DNA of 51,353 bases from Micromonospora sicca (GTDB lineage Bacteria > Actinomycetota > Actinomycetes > Mycobacteriales > Micromonosporaceae): NCBI RefSeq assembly GCF_003172935.1, contig NZ_QGKS01000211.1:1-51353 (forward strand), written 5' to 3'. The notes under the pieces are model-generated. The model searched no databases. It was not told where the DNA came from and saw only the letters and a list, made by a program, of their open reading frames with translations. Below are positions 33,802 to 43,556 of this stretch, piece by piece. The position numbers and the translations under genes are program-made. Each line of letters begins with the position of its first letter. The stretch's first letter is position 1.

Positions 33802-34145
33802 CGGTGGAACAGGAAACGACTTGGCAGTGGCGCTGCGACATCGAGCCCGACCGGACGGTCGTGAGGCTGCTCGGCGAGATCGACATGGCCGGAGCCGATC
33901 GCCTGCGCGACGTGCTCTGCAAGGCCATCGCCCAGGCCGCCCGCGTCGACGTGGATCTGGCGCAGCTGACCTTCATCGACTCGGCGGTGATCAACACCCT
34001 GGTCACCGCCCACAGGCACGCCGCTGACCTCGACGTCCGGTTCACCCTGGTCAACCTCACCGGTCAGGTCCGCCGGGTCCTCGCCGTGACCGGCATCCTG
34101 CACACGCTCGGCGAGATGCCCTCGCCGCCTGATCCCTCGGCCTGA
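33798..34145 (+). CDS. STAS-domain anti-sigma factor antagonist
   Basis: A 115-residue STAS protein from a GTG at 33798, overlapping the stop of the ATPase gene. The core reads VRLLGEIDMAGADRLRDVL, followed by LTFIDSAVINTLV, where the DS serine is the usual phosphorylation site. Dephosphorylated STAS proteins bind the ATPase and free a sigma factor. No sigma gene is seen nearby, so the target is elsewhere. Confidence 0.9.
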   Translation: MTVEQETTWQWRCDIEPDRTVVRLLGEIDMAGADRLRDVLCKAIAQAARVDVDLAQLTFIDSAVINTLVTAHRHAADLDVRFTLVNLTGQVRRVLAVTGILHTLGEMPSPPDPSA

Positions 34146-35745
34146 ACGGTGCAAGCCGCGACGTGCGGGCAGCCGTGGCCGTTTGCCCGCGGCGACGGCT
34201 CCGCTGGCGCTCGTGCGGCTCCATGGGGCTGCTGGCGAGCTGTACGCCTTCGGGCTGCTGCGGCCTGTCCGGTTAGCAACCGATAACCACCGCTCCCACC
34301 CGGTGGTGCTCATCCCAGCCTGTCAACGCACGTTCCGCGACCCTGTCCTGCAGCCGCTGAGGACTCAGGGCCAGATGGCGGCACGACTCGCACAGCGGAG
34401 GTAATGCACCGTCACTGTTGCCCGGCTGGGACGGCTGGCAACGAAGTCCGGTCGGTACGGCTTTCGAGATCGGGAGGCAGTACTTCAGGAGGCTTCCCGT
34501 GCTCGCGCACATGAGGAGAGCCTTTACGTAGTGCGGATGCATGTGGCCCATCCCTACAATTCCTGCCCACGGTGTGAGCGTCTCAAGGCGTCCCAGAACA
34601 ACGAACGCGGTGAACGCCTCTGATACGAGCGCGGCGTCGCACCGCCGGCCCGCTCGGAGATACCCCTCCGCCCCGCCCCAGCAACGCTCGAAGGCCACGC
34701 CGCCCGCCCCGTGTCGGAACACCGGCACCGCCTGGAGCGCCGCGATGCCGTCCTCGACGGGCCTCGCGATGACATGCCCGGCACTAGCCTGCAGCCGCCG
34801 CTCGCAGGTCCTGCAGCGGCCGGGTGACCAGGTATGGCCACCGGTCGATGGACTGTCCTCTGTAGATATGATCTTAGCTTGCGGTGGTCGTCACCGGAAC
34901 CGTCGACCCTGCTCGCCGATGCCTTCGGCGGTGGTGCTTGCGTGGATCGACGGGTGCGGTGCTGGATCTGCGGCCGGTGGTGGCCGCTGCCGTGAGCGTG
35001 CGGCCGATGCCGCACGTCACGGCAGAGAACGCGCCGGGACTTACCTGTCCCGGGCGGTGCCGCAGGACGCGCTGCGCGACATGACCAAACCCCGCCGGAA
35101 CGGCGACGAAGTTTCCTGACCGCCGTCAGCGGTGGCGGTTTCCCCTGTAACGGCACTGCGAAGCTCGACGCCTGTGCTTTGTGGAGGTCGGGGTGCGCGG
35201 CCTCCGTGGCGGGCGGGACCCCCGACCCCCGGGTCCCGCCCGCTCTGGTCCGAACAACGCACAGTGACGCCCCGCCGGGAGTAGCCATGGCTCAGCCGAC
35301 ACCGCGAACCCCGTCACCGCAGCGGTCGCCCCGCAGTCGCGGCGTCGCCTCGGTTCACCGCCACGGCGGGACTCGCCACCTCCGGCCACCGCCGCGCAGC
35401 TGCCGCCCTCCAGTCGGTGGTGGTCCTACAGCGTGTTCGGCGGGATCACCCTTCTGGTGGGGTTCATCGCGATACTGACCGTCGCGCTGAGCCGCTGAAA
35501 GGGCGGGCAGGGATCCTTGAGCTCGATCCCGTGCGCAAGCTCGTGCTGATCCTGGTGGCGATCGGCGTCGACCCCTACGCCGACTGTGAGCCTGACCCAG
35601 GCGCTTTCCTGGGGCTCGCGGCGTTCACGACACTCGATCGCTTCGACGTTGTTGACGACGTGCTGCTTGGTGGGGCCGCCCCGCTTGATGGCTTCGGGTA
35701 GTTCGTGGGTGACGTGAAGGCGATCCTCATGTTTGACTGAGGTCT
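34146..35745. other. 1.6 kb region without a convincing gene
   Basis: Several frames are open here, but none has a clear start plus natural composition. The minus frame 34273-34728 (GHMHPHYVKALLMCASTG, CESCRHLALSPQRLQ) is the best candidate and could be a small gene or remnant. A frame ending at 35498 encodes a single helix (FGGITLLVGFIAILTVALS) but lacks a start, so it may be a decayed membrane protein. A minus frame over about 35430-35740 is open without a start. A 13-bp hairpin lies at 35209-35243. The AT-rich patch at 34860-34890 may be a promoter. Confidence 0.4.
35209..35243. terminator. 13-bp GC hairpin
   Basis: GCGGGCGGGACCC and GGGTCCCGCCCGC pair perfectly around a 9-nt loop. There is no T run, so this is a possible factor-dependent terminator within the otherwise gene-poor stretch. 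Confidence 0.4.
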
Positions 35746-37608
35746 ATGCGACCGGGGGAGGCGCGGTTAGCGATCGATTGCGGCAGCGCTAGCACCGTCG
35801 CGGTGGTGGCGTGGCCCGACGGCACCTGGATACCGCTGATGTTCGACGGCGAACCGGCGCTGCCCAGCGCGGTGTTCCTGTGCGATGACGGGAACCTGTT
35901 GACGGGACAACGGGCCTGGCAGGCCGCGGTCGCGCAACCAGAACGGTTCATCCCCGCGCCCCGCCGATCCGTCGAACAGCAGATGACGGTCGCCGGCACC
36001 GACGTCGAGGCCCTGGGGTTGGTCGCCGCGACTTTGCGGCGCGTCGCCGCCGAGGCGTGGCGGACAGTGGGTTCTCCGGTCGAGGACGTGCGGCTGGTGG
36101 TGCCCGCCGGGTGGGGGCCACGGCGGCGCACGTGGATGAGGCACGCCGCCCACCGCGCCGGCCTACCGCAGCCCCGCCTGGTGGAAGCACCAGTGGCCGT
36201 GGCAGCGCACCTCCTCGCAACGGGCGTGCAGCTACCGGTCGGGTCGTTCATCGTCGTGTGTGACGTGGGCGGCGGCGCCGAGGCCAGCGTCCTGCGACGT
36301 GGGCCGGCCGGATTCGAAGTGCTCGCCACCCTCGCCGACCCCGCCGCCGGCGGCACCGCCATCGACCACGCACTGACCGCTCTGTTGGCAGGCGACGAGG
36401 CCGGCCCGACCGTCGACGCGGGCGCCTGGTGGGCGCTGACCGCCAGCGTCCACGCCGCGAAGCATGCCCTCACCGACCACGCCGCCGTCACAGTGCCACT
36501 GCCCGCCGGGCCGGCGGCGGTCGTGAACGGGGCCGTGCTGGAGCAGGCGGCACAGCCGGTGCTGCAGCGCACCGCGCAGCTCACCACCGAAGCGATCGCC
36601 GCGGCCGAGATGAGCCCGGCCGACATCGCCGGCGTCTACTGCGTCGGAGGGGCCGCCCAGATGCCCCTGACCGAGAAGATCCTCACCGAGCACGCCGGCC
36701 TCACCCCGGTGCTGGTCGCCGACCCCGCCCTCGCGGCGGCGCGCGGGGCCGCCGACGCCGGCGCGGCAGGCCCCGCCACCGACGTGCCCGTCGACGCTCC
36801 GCCGCCGCTACCGCCGGTGCGGCGGGCCGCGGCAATCGCCGTGCCGGGTTTCGCGTCGTTGGGACTGGTATCGCAGTTCCTGCTGAGCCCGGAGTGGCAC
36901 GGTGGCCTGCTGCGCCCCTGGGCCGTGCTCAACTGGGGTGAACTGGCCATGGCCGCGGTGTTCGCCGTAATCGCCAGCCTGGGCGCGGGCACGGTCATCG
37001 CCTCCGCGATCGCATCCCGCAGCACCACCGAGCCGACCTCACCCGGAGGTCAGGTCGGCACCGGCATCCTGGCCTCGGCGTCACTGGGCGTGGCGGTCGC
37101 CGGCATGTACGCGGTCGTCGGCAGCCTGTACATCGGCGCCGACGTCGGCCCGTTCCTCCGCTGGGCGCTGCTGCCGGTAGCCCCGATCGTCGTGGTGGCC
37201 GCGGTGATGGCGTTGGTCGCGGCCCGCCAGTGGCGCACACCCCGCGGCGGCTGGTCGGAACTGCTGGCGTTCCCGACGGGTTCGGTGGTGACCGGTGCCG
37301 TCGGGATGGCATTGATCCAGTACTCCCTGACGGCCGACCGGTGGCCGGAGCGGGTGTTGTGGATCGACATCGCCGGTCGGGTTGGTGGCCTGCTGCTCGG
37401 CGTCGGGGTGGTCATGGCCGTGGTGTCACCACTGGTGCTGCGGATGATCCTGGCCGCCCCTTTGGCGGTCATCACCGCCGCGATCGTGAGCCGGCCCGCT
37501 TCGGGGATCCTCGGTGTCATCTACGCCATCGCCGTGGCGCTGTGGTGGATCCGCCAGGTGTGGACGCGCATCGTCCGCCCCGGCCGGCCGCCGGTCCGCG
37601 CAACATGA
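35746..37608 (+). CDS. Hsp70-like nucleotide-binding domain fused to a polytopic membrane domain
   Basis: A 620-residue protein from an ATG at 35746. Residues 1 to about 335 follow the actin/Hsp70 ATPase order: LAIDCGSASTVAVVAW (phosphate 1), LVVPAGWGPRRR, RLVEAPVAVAAHLL, VVCDVGGGAEASVL (phosphate 2) and VYCVGGAAQMPLTEKIL (adenosine). The substrate-binding half of a real Hsp70 is absent. Instead, a Pro-rich linker leads to about seven hydrophobic helices (residues 360-605). The protein may sense nucleotide state at the membrane. It heads a plus-strand cluster with two BTAD proteins and DUF2637. Confidence 0.8.
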   Translation: MRPGEARLAIDCGSASTVAVVAWPDGTWIPLMFDGEPALPSAVFLCDDGNLLTGQRAWQAAVAQPERFIPAPRRSVEQQMTVAGTDVEALGLVAATLRRVAAEAWRTVGSPVEDVRLVVPAGWGPRRRTWMRHAAHRAGLPQPRLVEAPVAVAAHLLATGVQLPVGSFIVVCDVGGGAEASVLRRGPAGFEVLATLADPAAGGTAIDHALTALLAGDEAGPTVDAGAWWALTASVHAAKHALTDHAAVTVPLPAGPAAVVNGAVLEQAAQPVLQRTAQLTTEAIAAAEMSPADIAGVYCVGGAAQMPLTEKILTEHAGLTPVLVADPALAAARGAADAGAAGPATDVPVDAPPPLPPVRRAAAIAVPGFASLGLVSQFLLSPEWHGGLLRPWAVLNWGELAMAAVFAVIASLGAGTVIASAIASRSTTEPTSPGGQVGTGILASASLGVAVAGMYAVVGSLYIGADVGPFLRWALLPVAPIVVVAAVMALVAARQWRTPRGGWSELLAFPTGSVVTGAVGMALIQYSLTADRWPERVLWIDIAGRVGGLLLGVGVVMAVVSPLVLRMILAAPLAVITAAIVSRPASGILGVIYAIAVALWWIRQVWTRIVRPGRPPVRAT

Positions 37609-37668
37609 CCATCTCCACCGCAGGGCGGCGAGTGTGCGCCGCCAGCAGGGTCGCGACACCGGGCGGAG

Positions 37669-39819
37669 GTGAGTGAGGTGCGATGGCCGCGACAGGTGGC
37701 GTCCCTGCTGTTCCTCGCGCTGCTCGTGGCCGTCCCACCGGTGGTGCTGGTGGAGATCATCGGCTGGCCCCTGGACGACTGGCCAAGCATGCGGCAGGCC
37801 CGGCAGTGGGTCGCGCAGCCGCTGACCGAGCAGACCCTGACCGCCGCACTGACGCTCCTGGCCTGGCTGGTCTGGCTGTTCCTGGCCGCCACGGTCACCC
37901 TCAGGGTCCTGACACGGATGCGGGCCGGGGCTCGCTGGCTGCGGCGCCTGCCGCTGCCCACACCCCTGCAGGCCACTGCCACCGGCATGGCCGGGGCCGC
38001 GGCCTTCGGTGTCGGCACCAACGCCACCACCACGGCGCCGCCGGATCATCCCCTTGCCGTGGCCGCCGGCACACTGGACGACCACGACCACACTGACCCC
38101 GCCGACAGCAGCCAACCGGTCGCAGACCGCGCCGGCGACGGGATCGCGGTGTCGGGCGGCTGGTTGCCACGGGAGGTCGCCGAGCAGGTCAGCGCCGCCA
38201 CGGCGCTGGTGTGGCTACGCCGCCGCCGCGCCTACCGGCTCCGCCCACCAGCCTCTCCGGGCCGGGACGATCCGGACCTGATGCCCCTGCCTGCGACCGT
38301 CGCGGTCGTTCAAGCCGCGCTCGCCCCCGACGGCACCCACTCGCCACCATCGGCCGAGCCGACCCCCGCCTTCACCGGCGACGCCTCCGGCGCGCTGCCA
38401 GGACCGGTCGCCGGATTCCCGCCTGCCGGCGTCGGTCTCACCGGCCCGGGCGCCCTCGCCGCGGCCAGGGGAGTACTGGTCACCGTCCTACTGGCCGGGG
38501 TACGACACCCGTCGGACGCGGCACCGCTCGTCATCACCCACACCGCCCTGACCGCTCTGCTCGGATCCGCCGCCGAGACGGTCCGGCAACGACTGCCAGG
38601 CCTTCGCGTGGCGGCCACCGTCGAGGACGCCGTGGCGTTCCTGGAATCCCCAAACGGCGGCGGCCCGACTCACCCCGCCACCCAACCGGGGGAGCGGCAC
38701 GAGGGCAACACACCCGCCGGTGTCCGCCCGGTCCTGATCGTCGAGGCGCCACCTGCACCCGCTGTCGCCGGCCGGCTCGCTGTCGCCGGCGCCGCCGTCG
38801 TCGTAGTCCTGGATGCCTGGCCCGCCGGTGTCACCTGGCAGGTCGACGCGGCAGGCCACACCCTCGACCCGGGCAAGCCGACGCAGGCAGGGCCCCGGCT
38901 GTGCGTCCTCGACCCGGTCGCGACAACCGACCTGCTCACCGTGATCGGCCACGCCCACCCACCATCACCCGACACGCGTCCCCACAATTCCTCCGAACGC
39001 GCGGTCACGCCATCTCGCCCGCGGGTCCCGCGCCAGGCGACCAGCGACGAGACGACATCCCGCCCACGTGTCACCGCCACGGCGGTGGCCCGGCGGCTGG
39101 ACCTGCGTGTCCTCGGCGAGCCGACGTTGCTCCTCGACGGTGAGCCGCTGACCATCCGGCGCAGCGCAGCCCTGCAGACCCTCGTCTTGCTCGCCGTCCA
39201 CCGCGACGGGGCCAGCAGCCGGCAGCTGGTCGAGGCCATCTGGCCGGGCCCGCCCGCCCACACACTCACCGGCCGGCTCTACACCACCCTTAGCGACCTA
39301 CGTAGCATCGCGCGGTCCGCCTGCGGGCTGAGCGTCATCGACCACACCGACGACCGCTACCGCATCAATCCGACACACCTCGACGCGGACCTGTGGCGGC
39401 TGCGGGCCGCAACCCAGTACGCCGCCACGGCCGTCACCGACCACGCCGCCGCCTGGCAAGCGGTCATCGACGCCTACACCGGCGACCTCGCCGCCGGGCA
39501 CGCCTGGCCCTGGCTCGAGCCGACCCGAGAAGCCACCCGCCGGCACGTCATCGACGCCTACGCGGCCCTGGCCACCGCCGAGTCCGACCCCCGGTGCGCC
39601 CTGGCCCTGCTCCAGCGTGGCATCCGCGTCGACCCCTACAACGAAGACCTGCACCGGCGCGCCGTGAAGGCCTTCGCGGCCCTCGGCGACCACACCGCCA
39701 TCACCGATCTGTGCGACCGCTACACCCGCCGCCTCGCCGCGGCCGGACTCGAACCCGGCGACGACATCCGTGACGCGGTAGCCCACCTGGCTAACGCCGA
39801 CCCCGTGTCCGGCCGATAG
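37669..39819 (+). CDS. membrane-tethered BTAD (SARP-like) protein
   Basis: A 716-residue protein from a GTG at 37669, with GGCGGAGG upstream. Two N-terminal helices (FLALLVAVPPVVLVEIIGW and LLAWLVWLFLAATVTLRVL) anchor it. A linker follows, then a region with GVGLTGPGALAAARGVLVTV shared with the next protein. From about residue 475 the chain is a winged helix (DLRVLGEPTLLLDGEPL, LTGRLYTTLSDLRSIA) and then a bacterial transcriptional activator domain (ATQYAATAVTDH, YTGDLAAGHAWPWLE, YNEDLHRRAVKAFAALGD). SARP regulators are normally soluble, so membrane tethering is unusual. It is a paralogue of 40121-43303 without LysM. Confidence 0.85.
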   Translation: MSEVRWPRQVASLLFLALLVAVPPVVLVEIIGWPLDDWPSMRQARQWVAQPLTEQTLTAALTLLAWLVWLFLAATVTLRVLTRMRAGARWLRRLPLPTPLQATATGMAGAAAFGVGTNATTTAPPDHPLAVAAGTLDDHDHTDPADSSQPVADRAGDGIAVSGGWLPREVAEQVSAATALVWLRRRRAYRLRPPASPGRDDPDLMPLPATVAVVQAALAPDGTHSPPSAEPTPAFTGDASGALPGPVAGFPPAGVGLTGPGALAAARGVLVTVLLAGVRHPSDAAPLVITHTALTALLGSAAETVRQRLPGLRVAATVEDAVAFLESPNGGGPTHPATQPGERHEGNTPAGVRPVLIVEAPPAPAVAGRLAVAGAAVVVVLDAWPAGVTWQVDAAGHTLDPGKPTQAGPRLCVLDPVATTDLLTVIGHAHPPSPDTRPHNSSERAVTPSRPRVPRQATSDETTSRPRVTATAVARRLDLRVLGEPTLLLDGEPLTIRRSAALQTLVLLAVHRDGASSRQLVEAIWPGPPAHTLTGRLYTTLSDLRSIARSACGLSVIDHTDDRYRINPTHLDADLWRLRAATQYAATAVTDHAAAWQAVIDAYTGDLAAGHAWPWLEPTREATRRHVIDAYAALATAESDPRCALALLQRGIRVDPYNEDLHRRAVKAFAALGDHTAITDLCDRYTRRLAAAGLEPGDDIRDAVAHLANADPVSGR

Positions 39820-39858
39820 CACCGACCTGAGTGCCTCACCCACTCGCCATGGGAGGCA

Positions 39859-39874
39859 TCGACGCGCGCGTCGA
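39859..39874. promoter_or_regulatory. 16-bp palindrome between the two BTAD genes
   Basis: TCGACGCGCGCGTCGA is a perfect palindrome 40 bp after the first BTAD stop, inside the 301-bp gap before the second. It may be an operator or a hairpin. The rest of the gap holds no gene, but ends with the strong AAGGAGG site before 40121. Confidence 0.4.
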
Positions 39875-40120
39875 CATCAGCGCCTCCTTTGCCAGCGGCC
39901 CGTGTCGCGGGCCTATGACCTGCTGGTGTGAGGTCCCGTAAGGCTGTGTGAGGCCCTGTCAGCCCTCACCACATCCTCCAGGACGGCCTGCGGCCATACC
40001 GTCGACCCACCGGCCAGGCACCGCAACTCATCGTCGGCCGCCCCTGCGACTCCACGCCTGCCATTCCCCAGCTGGCGCACGGGTCCAGCGAGGCGGCACC
40101 CGATCAGGAAGGAGGCAACG

Positions 40121-43100
40121 ATGCGAACCAGAGCAGCTTCTGTGGTCACCACGACGACATCCGTGCTCCTGCTCGCGGCCGTTCCGACCGCGCTCCTGCA
40201 CCTCGGCGGATGGCCGACGCCAGAACTGCCATTGGGCGCCGCGCTGCGGGACTGGGTCCGACAGCCGCTGACCGCCGGGTTCCTCGCCGGTCTCGCGCAA
40301 GCCGGCGCCTGGCTGATCTGGGTGCTGCTCGCCACCGCCGTCCTCGCCCGCATCTACACGCGGGTCACCCGCACGCTGCGGTGGCTACCGACACTGCACC
40401 TACCCGGACCGCTGCAGGGACTGACCGCAGCCGTGCTGGGGGCCACCGCGGTCACCGCCACCACGGGCGGCATCCCCGCCCACGCCGCTTCCGCCGGCAT
40501 CGGCGTCACCTCCGACCAGCAGAACGCGCCGTACCCCACCCCGCCGATGGCCGGTCCCACCCTCGCCGCTCACCTGGCGGCGAGCAGCACGATCCTCACC
40601 CCTGTCCCGGGACGCCCTGACAACACCTACACGGTCCAACGCGGGGACACCCTTTCCGAGATCGCCGAGCGGTGCCTCGGCGACGCCCGCCGCTGGCCGG
40701 AGATCTTCGCCCTCAACCGTGGCACCCACTTCGCCGACGTCGGTGGGACGTTGCGTAACCCGAACCTGATCTACCCCGGCTGGATCCTGGACCTGCCTGC
40801 CGACGCCACCCGAGACGGCCAGCCGCGGCGGCCGGGGCCGCCGCAGCTGCCGCCGCCGGCTTCACCGGACGCCGAGGCATCGCAACCTCCGTCGGACGGG
40901 GCCACCCCGATGCCGGCCAGCCCGGCGCCGGCCACCGTCACACCGAATGCCCCCGCGTCGACCACGACGGCCGCACCTTCCAGCAGCGGTGTCCCGGATG
41001 CCGCCCCTACCAGTCCCACCGCCACTGGCTGGGCCGACAACCCCGACGCAGATCATGCCCCCACCCGCGACCGGGATGCCCGCGGCGTGTCCCTGCCCAG
41101 CGGCAGCTGGGTCGACCTCGGCCTGGCCCTGGCCATCACCGCCGCTGTGGCGCTGGTGTGGGCGCACCGCCAGCGCCGCTACATCCCCCGGCCCCCCTCG
41201 ACCACCACCCGCACAGCCGATCCGGATCTCGCGCCGATGCCGCCGCTGATCGGCCAGATCCGCCGAGGACTGCGCCGGCTCACCGCCAGCCAGGCCGACG
41301 CGCCGACCCGCGACGCCCCCGATGTGATCACCGACGTGGACGTCGACATCGACCGCGAAGACGTTGCCGTGGGCGCCGCCGCCCTCAAGAACTCGGGCGC
41401 GGGTGCGGAAGCCGATGCCGGCCGCGGCTCTGACGAGCCGAACCAGGCCGACGACCGCCGCGAAACCACAGCGAGCAGTGAGGTACCGGTCGTGCCGACG
41501 CTGGCCAACCCGCTGTCGACGCTGTGGCCGCCCGCCGGACTCGGACTGACCGGTCCCGGTGCGCACGCCGCCGCCCGCGGGTTCCTCGCCACCGCGCTGG
41601 CCGCCGGTGGCCTCGACGACCCCGACGCCCGCACCGAGGTGGTGATGCCGTCCGCGACCGCGGCGACGTTGGTCGGTGCCGCAGCGGTCAACCTGCCGCG
41701 CACGCCCCGGCTGACCGTCACCGCCGGCCTCGACGAGGCCCTGGAGATCCTCGAAGCGCAGACCATGCACCGTACTCGGCTGGCCGAGCGGCACGAGGTG
41801 GACACCGTCGCCGCACTGCGGCACGCCGACCCCTACGAGGAGCCGCAGCCGCCGATCATGCTCCTGGCCGATGTGAACACCCGCCACGAACGCGCCCGCG
41901 TCGCCGCCCTGCTGGCGCAGGGCCAACGCCTGGACATCCACGGCGTGCTGCTCGGCGCATGGCCCGACAACACCGTCGTGGTGGCCGACGACGGCGTCAC
42001 CACCCCTGCCGACGGGGAAAGCCTCCGCCACGGCACGCACCCCGCCGACATCGGCCGGCTCGCCATCCTCAACCGTCGCGAGGCCGCGGACCTCCTGGCC
42101 ACCCTCGCCGAGTCGCACACCGGCCAACCTCAGACGCCGGCACCGACCGAACCCGCACCGACGCCGCTGCGGCCCGCGACACCCGCCCGGCCGGCCCACG
42201 CGTCCACACCGGCAGACGGGCTGGTCGACCCGCCACCTCGCATGGCCTCCGTGGAGGCCAACGCTGAGCCGGACGAGGAGGCTGGCCACGACGAGAGCGG
42301 TGACACCGACAACGAGCGGACCCTCGCGGGTGCCACCGGCAGCATCAGCGACGCCCCGGGGGTTCCCGCCGAGCTGACCGCCGCGGCCGGCGAGGCCGGC
42401 CACCCCCGCCCACCCGACGACGCGGCCGCGGCCATCGACGGCCCCTCCGCCCGCGGTGTCGGCTCGCGGTCACGAGGCGCAGGTGACCGCGACGTCGATC
42501 CCGAGCCGGCGCCGCAGCCCGGACGGGTCGGGGTGAGCGTGCTCGGGGAACCCGGCATCATCGACGGCGACCCGCAGCGCAACTTGCGCGCGAAGTCCCT
42601 CGAACTGCTGGTGTATCTGGCGGTCCGCGACGGCAGCGCGTCTACGGAGGCGATCCTGGACGACTTGCTTCCCGACGCGCCCGCCAGCAAAGCCGTGCAC
42701 CGGCTGCACACCTATGTCTCGGACCTGCGCAGCGTCCTGCGGCACAACGGCGGCCCCGGCAGCTACCTCACCCACCCCCACCGCCGATACCAACTCAACC
42801 CCGACCGCTTCGACATCGACCTGTGGCGGATGCGCCGCGCGATCCGCGCCGCCGACACCGCCACCTCCAAACCTGGACGGGTCGCGGCGCTGCGCCGCGC
42901 CGTCGACGCGTACCGCCAGCCACTGGCTGAGGGCTGCGAGTACGAATGGCTCGAGCCCTACCGGGAGGCCGTGCGCCAGGAGGCTCTCGACGCCGCCGTG
43001 GCCCTCACCGAGGAGCTCGCCGGCCAACCCTCCGACCAACTCACCGTCCTCGACGCCGCGATCGGCCACCACCCCTACGCCGAAGCGCTGTACCAGGCAG

Positions 43101-43303
43101 CGATGCGCGCCCGCGCCCAACTCGACGACCTCGACGCCGTGCGCGCTCTGCGCCGGACGTTGACCCGCCGGCTCGCCGAGATCGACGCCGAACCCAGCGA
43201 CAACACCCACGCATTAGCCGACCAACTCGCCGCCAACCTGCGCCGATCAGCACGCGACTCGCGCACACGCCGCCCATCCGAGACGGACGGAGCGCCCAGA
43301 TGA
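40121..43303 (+). CDS. LysM and BTAD membrane protein
   Basis: A 1060-residue protein from an ATG at 40121 with AGGAAGGAGG just upstream. Two helices span residues about 10-85. A LysM domain follows at about 167-225 (YTVQRGDTLSEIAERCLGD, NPNLIYPGWILDLP), then a Pro/Ala-rich linker and a third helix (LALAITAAVALVWAHRQRR, about 330-350). This puts LysM outside and the rest inside. The central region shares GLGLTGPGAHAAARGF with the paralogue. Residues about 803-1050 are a winged helix plus BTAD (VSVLGEPGIIDGDPQ, YRQPLAEGCEYEWLE, YAEALYQAAMRARAQLDD). It could link peptidoglycan state to transcription. The stop overlaps the DUF2637 start (ATGA). Confidence 0.88.
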   Translation: MRTRAASVVTTTTSVLLLAAVPTALLHLGGWPTPELPLGAALRDWVRQPLTAGFLAGLAQAGAWLIWVLLATAVLARIYTRVTRTLRWLPTLHLPGPLQGLTAAVLGATAVTATTGGIPAHAASAGIGVTSDQQNAPYPTPPMAGPTLAAHLAASSTILTPVPGRPDNTYTVQRGDTLSEIAERCLGDARRWPEIFALNRGTHFADVGGTLRNPNLIYPGWILDLPADATRDGQPRRPGPPQLPPPASPDAEASQPPSDGATPMPASPAPATVTPNAPASTTTAAPSSSGVPDAAPTSPTATGWADNPDADHAPTRDRDARGVSLPSGSWVDLGLALAITAAVALVWAHRQRRYIPRPPSTTTRTADPDLAPMPPLIGQIRRGLRRLTASQADAPTRDAPDVITDVDVDIDREDVAVGAAALKNSGAGAEADAGRGSDEPNQADDRRETTASSEVPVVPTLANPLSTLWPPAGLGLTGPGAHAAARGFLATALAAGGLDDPDARTEVVMPSATAATLVGAAAVNLPRTPRLTVTAGLDEALEILEAQTMHRTRLAERHEVDTVAALRHADPYEEPQPPIMLLADVNTRHERARVAALLAQGQRLDIHGVLLGAWPDNTVVVADDGVTTPADGESLRHGTHPADIGRLAILNRREAADLLATLAESHTGQPQTPAPTEPAPTPLRPATPARPAHASTPADGLVDPPPRMASVEANAEPDEEAGHDESGDTDNERTLAGATGSISDAPGVPAELTAAAGEAGHPRPPDDAAAAIDGPSARGVGSRSRGAGDRDVDPEPAPQPGRVGVSVLGEPGIIDGDPQRNLRAKSLELLVYLAVRDGSASTEAILDDLLPDAPASKAVHRLHTYVSDLRSVLRHNGGPGSYLTHPHRRYQLNPDRFDIDLWRMRRAIRAADTATSKPGRVAALRRAVDAYRQPLAEGCEYEWLEPYREAVRQEALDAAVALTEELAGQPSDQLTVLDAAIGHHPYAEALYQAAMRARAQLDDLDAVRALRRTLTRRLAEIDAEPSDNTHALADQLAANLRRSARDSRTRRPSETDGAPR

Positions 43304-43490
43304 GCGCCACGCCGGGCACCCCGCCGCCGGGCGGCGCCACCGCCGCGAGCACCACAGCGTCCGCTGACACCGGAGCGCATCTGCGTCGGCTGCGGTGGGC
43401 CGTACGCGCCACGCTCACCCTCGGCGTCGCCGCCTCGGTGGCAGCGAGTCGGGTAGCCCCGGTGCGTTGCCGCACCGGGGCCCCCCTCAG

Positions 43491-43523
43491 GACCGTGCAT
43501 GCACGTTTCCGCGCACACGGCCC
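43491..43523 (-). ncRNA. group II intron domain V
   Basis: On the minus strand, GGGCCGTGTGCGCG and CGTGCATGCACGGTCC flank a GAAA tetraloop. This is the usual domain V hairpin with the AGC-like catalytic triad region at its base. Domain VI is the following stem CCCCGGTGCG/CGCACCGGGG at about 43454-43482, ending seven bases before the 3' splice site. It is the ribozyme active site. Confidence 0.85.
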
Positions 43524-43556
43524 AAGCAAGCCACGAGGGCGTTGCGGATTCTGCTG

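Noticed and set aside
34273..34728. Minus frame with CESC and varied composition
   Set aside because: Plausible residues, but no ribosome site, no known family and no coupling. Kept only as a note in the gap description.
35430..35740. Open minus frame reading HELPEAIKRGGPTKQHVV
   Set aside because: It has no usable start codon and ends without partner. It may be a remnant, but it cannot be supported as a gene.
40862..42403. 513-codon minus-strand open frame
   Set aside because: Gly/Arg/Val-rich shadow of the LysM-BTAD gene.
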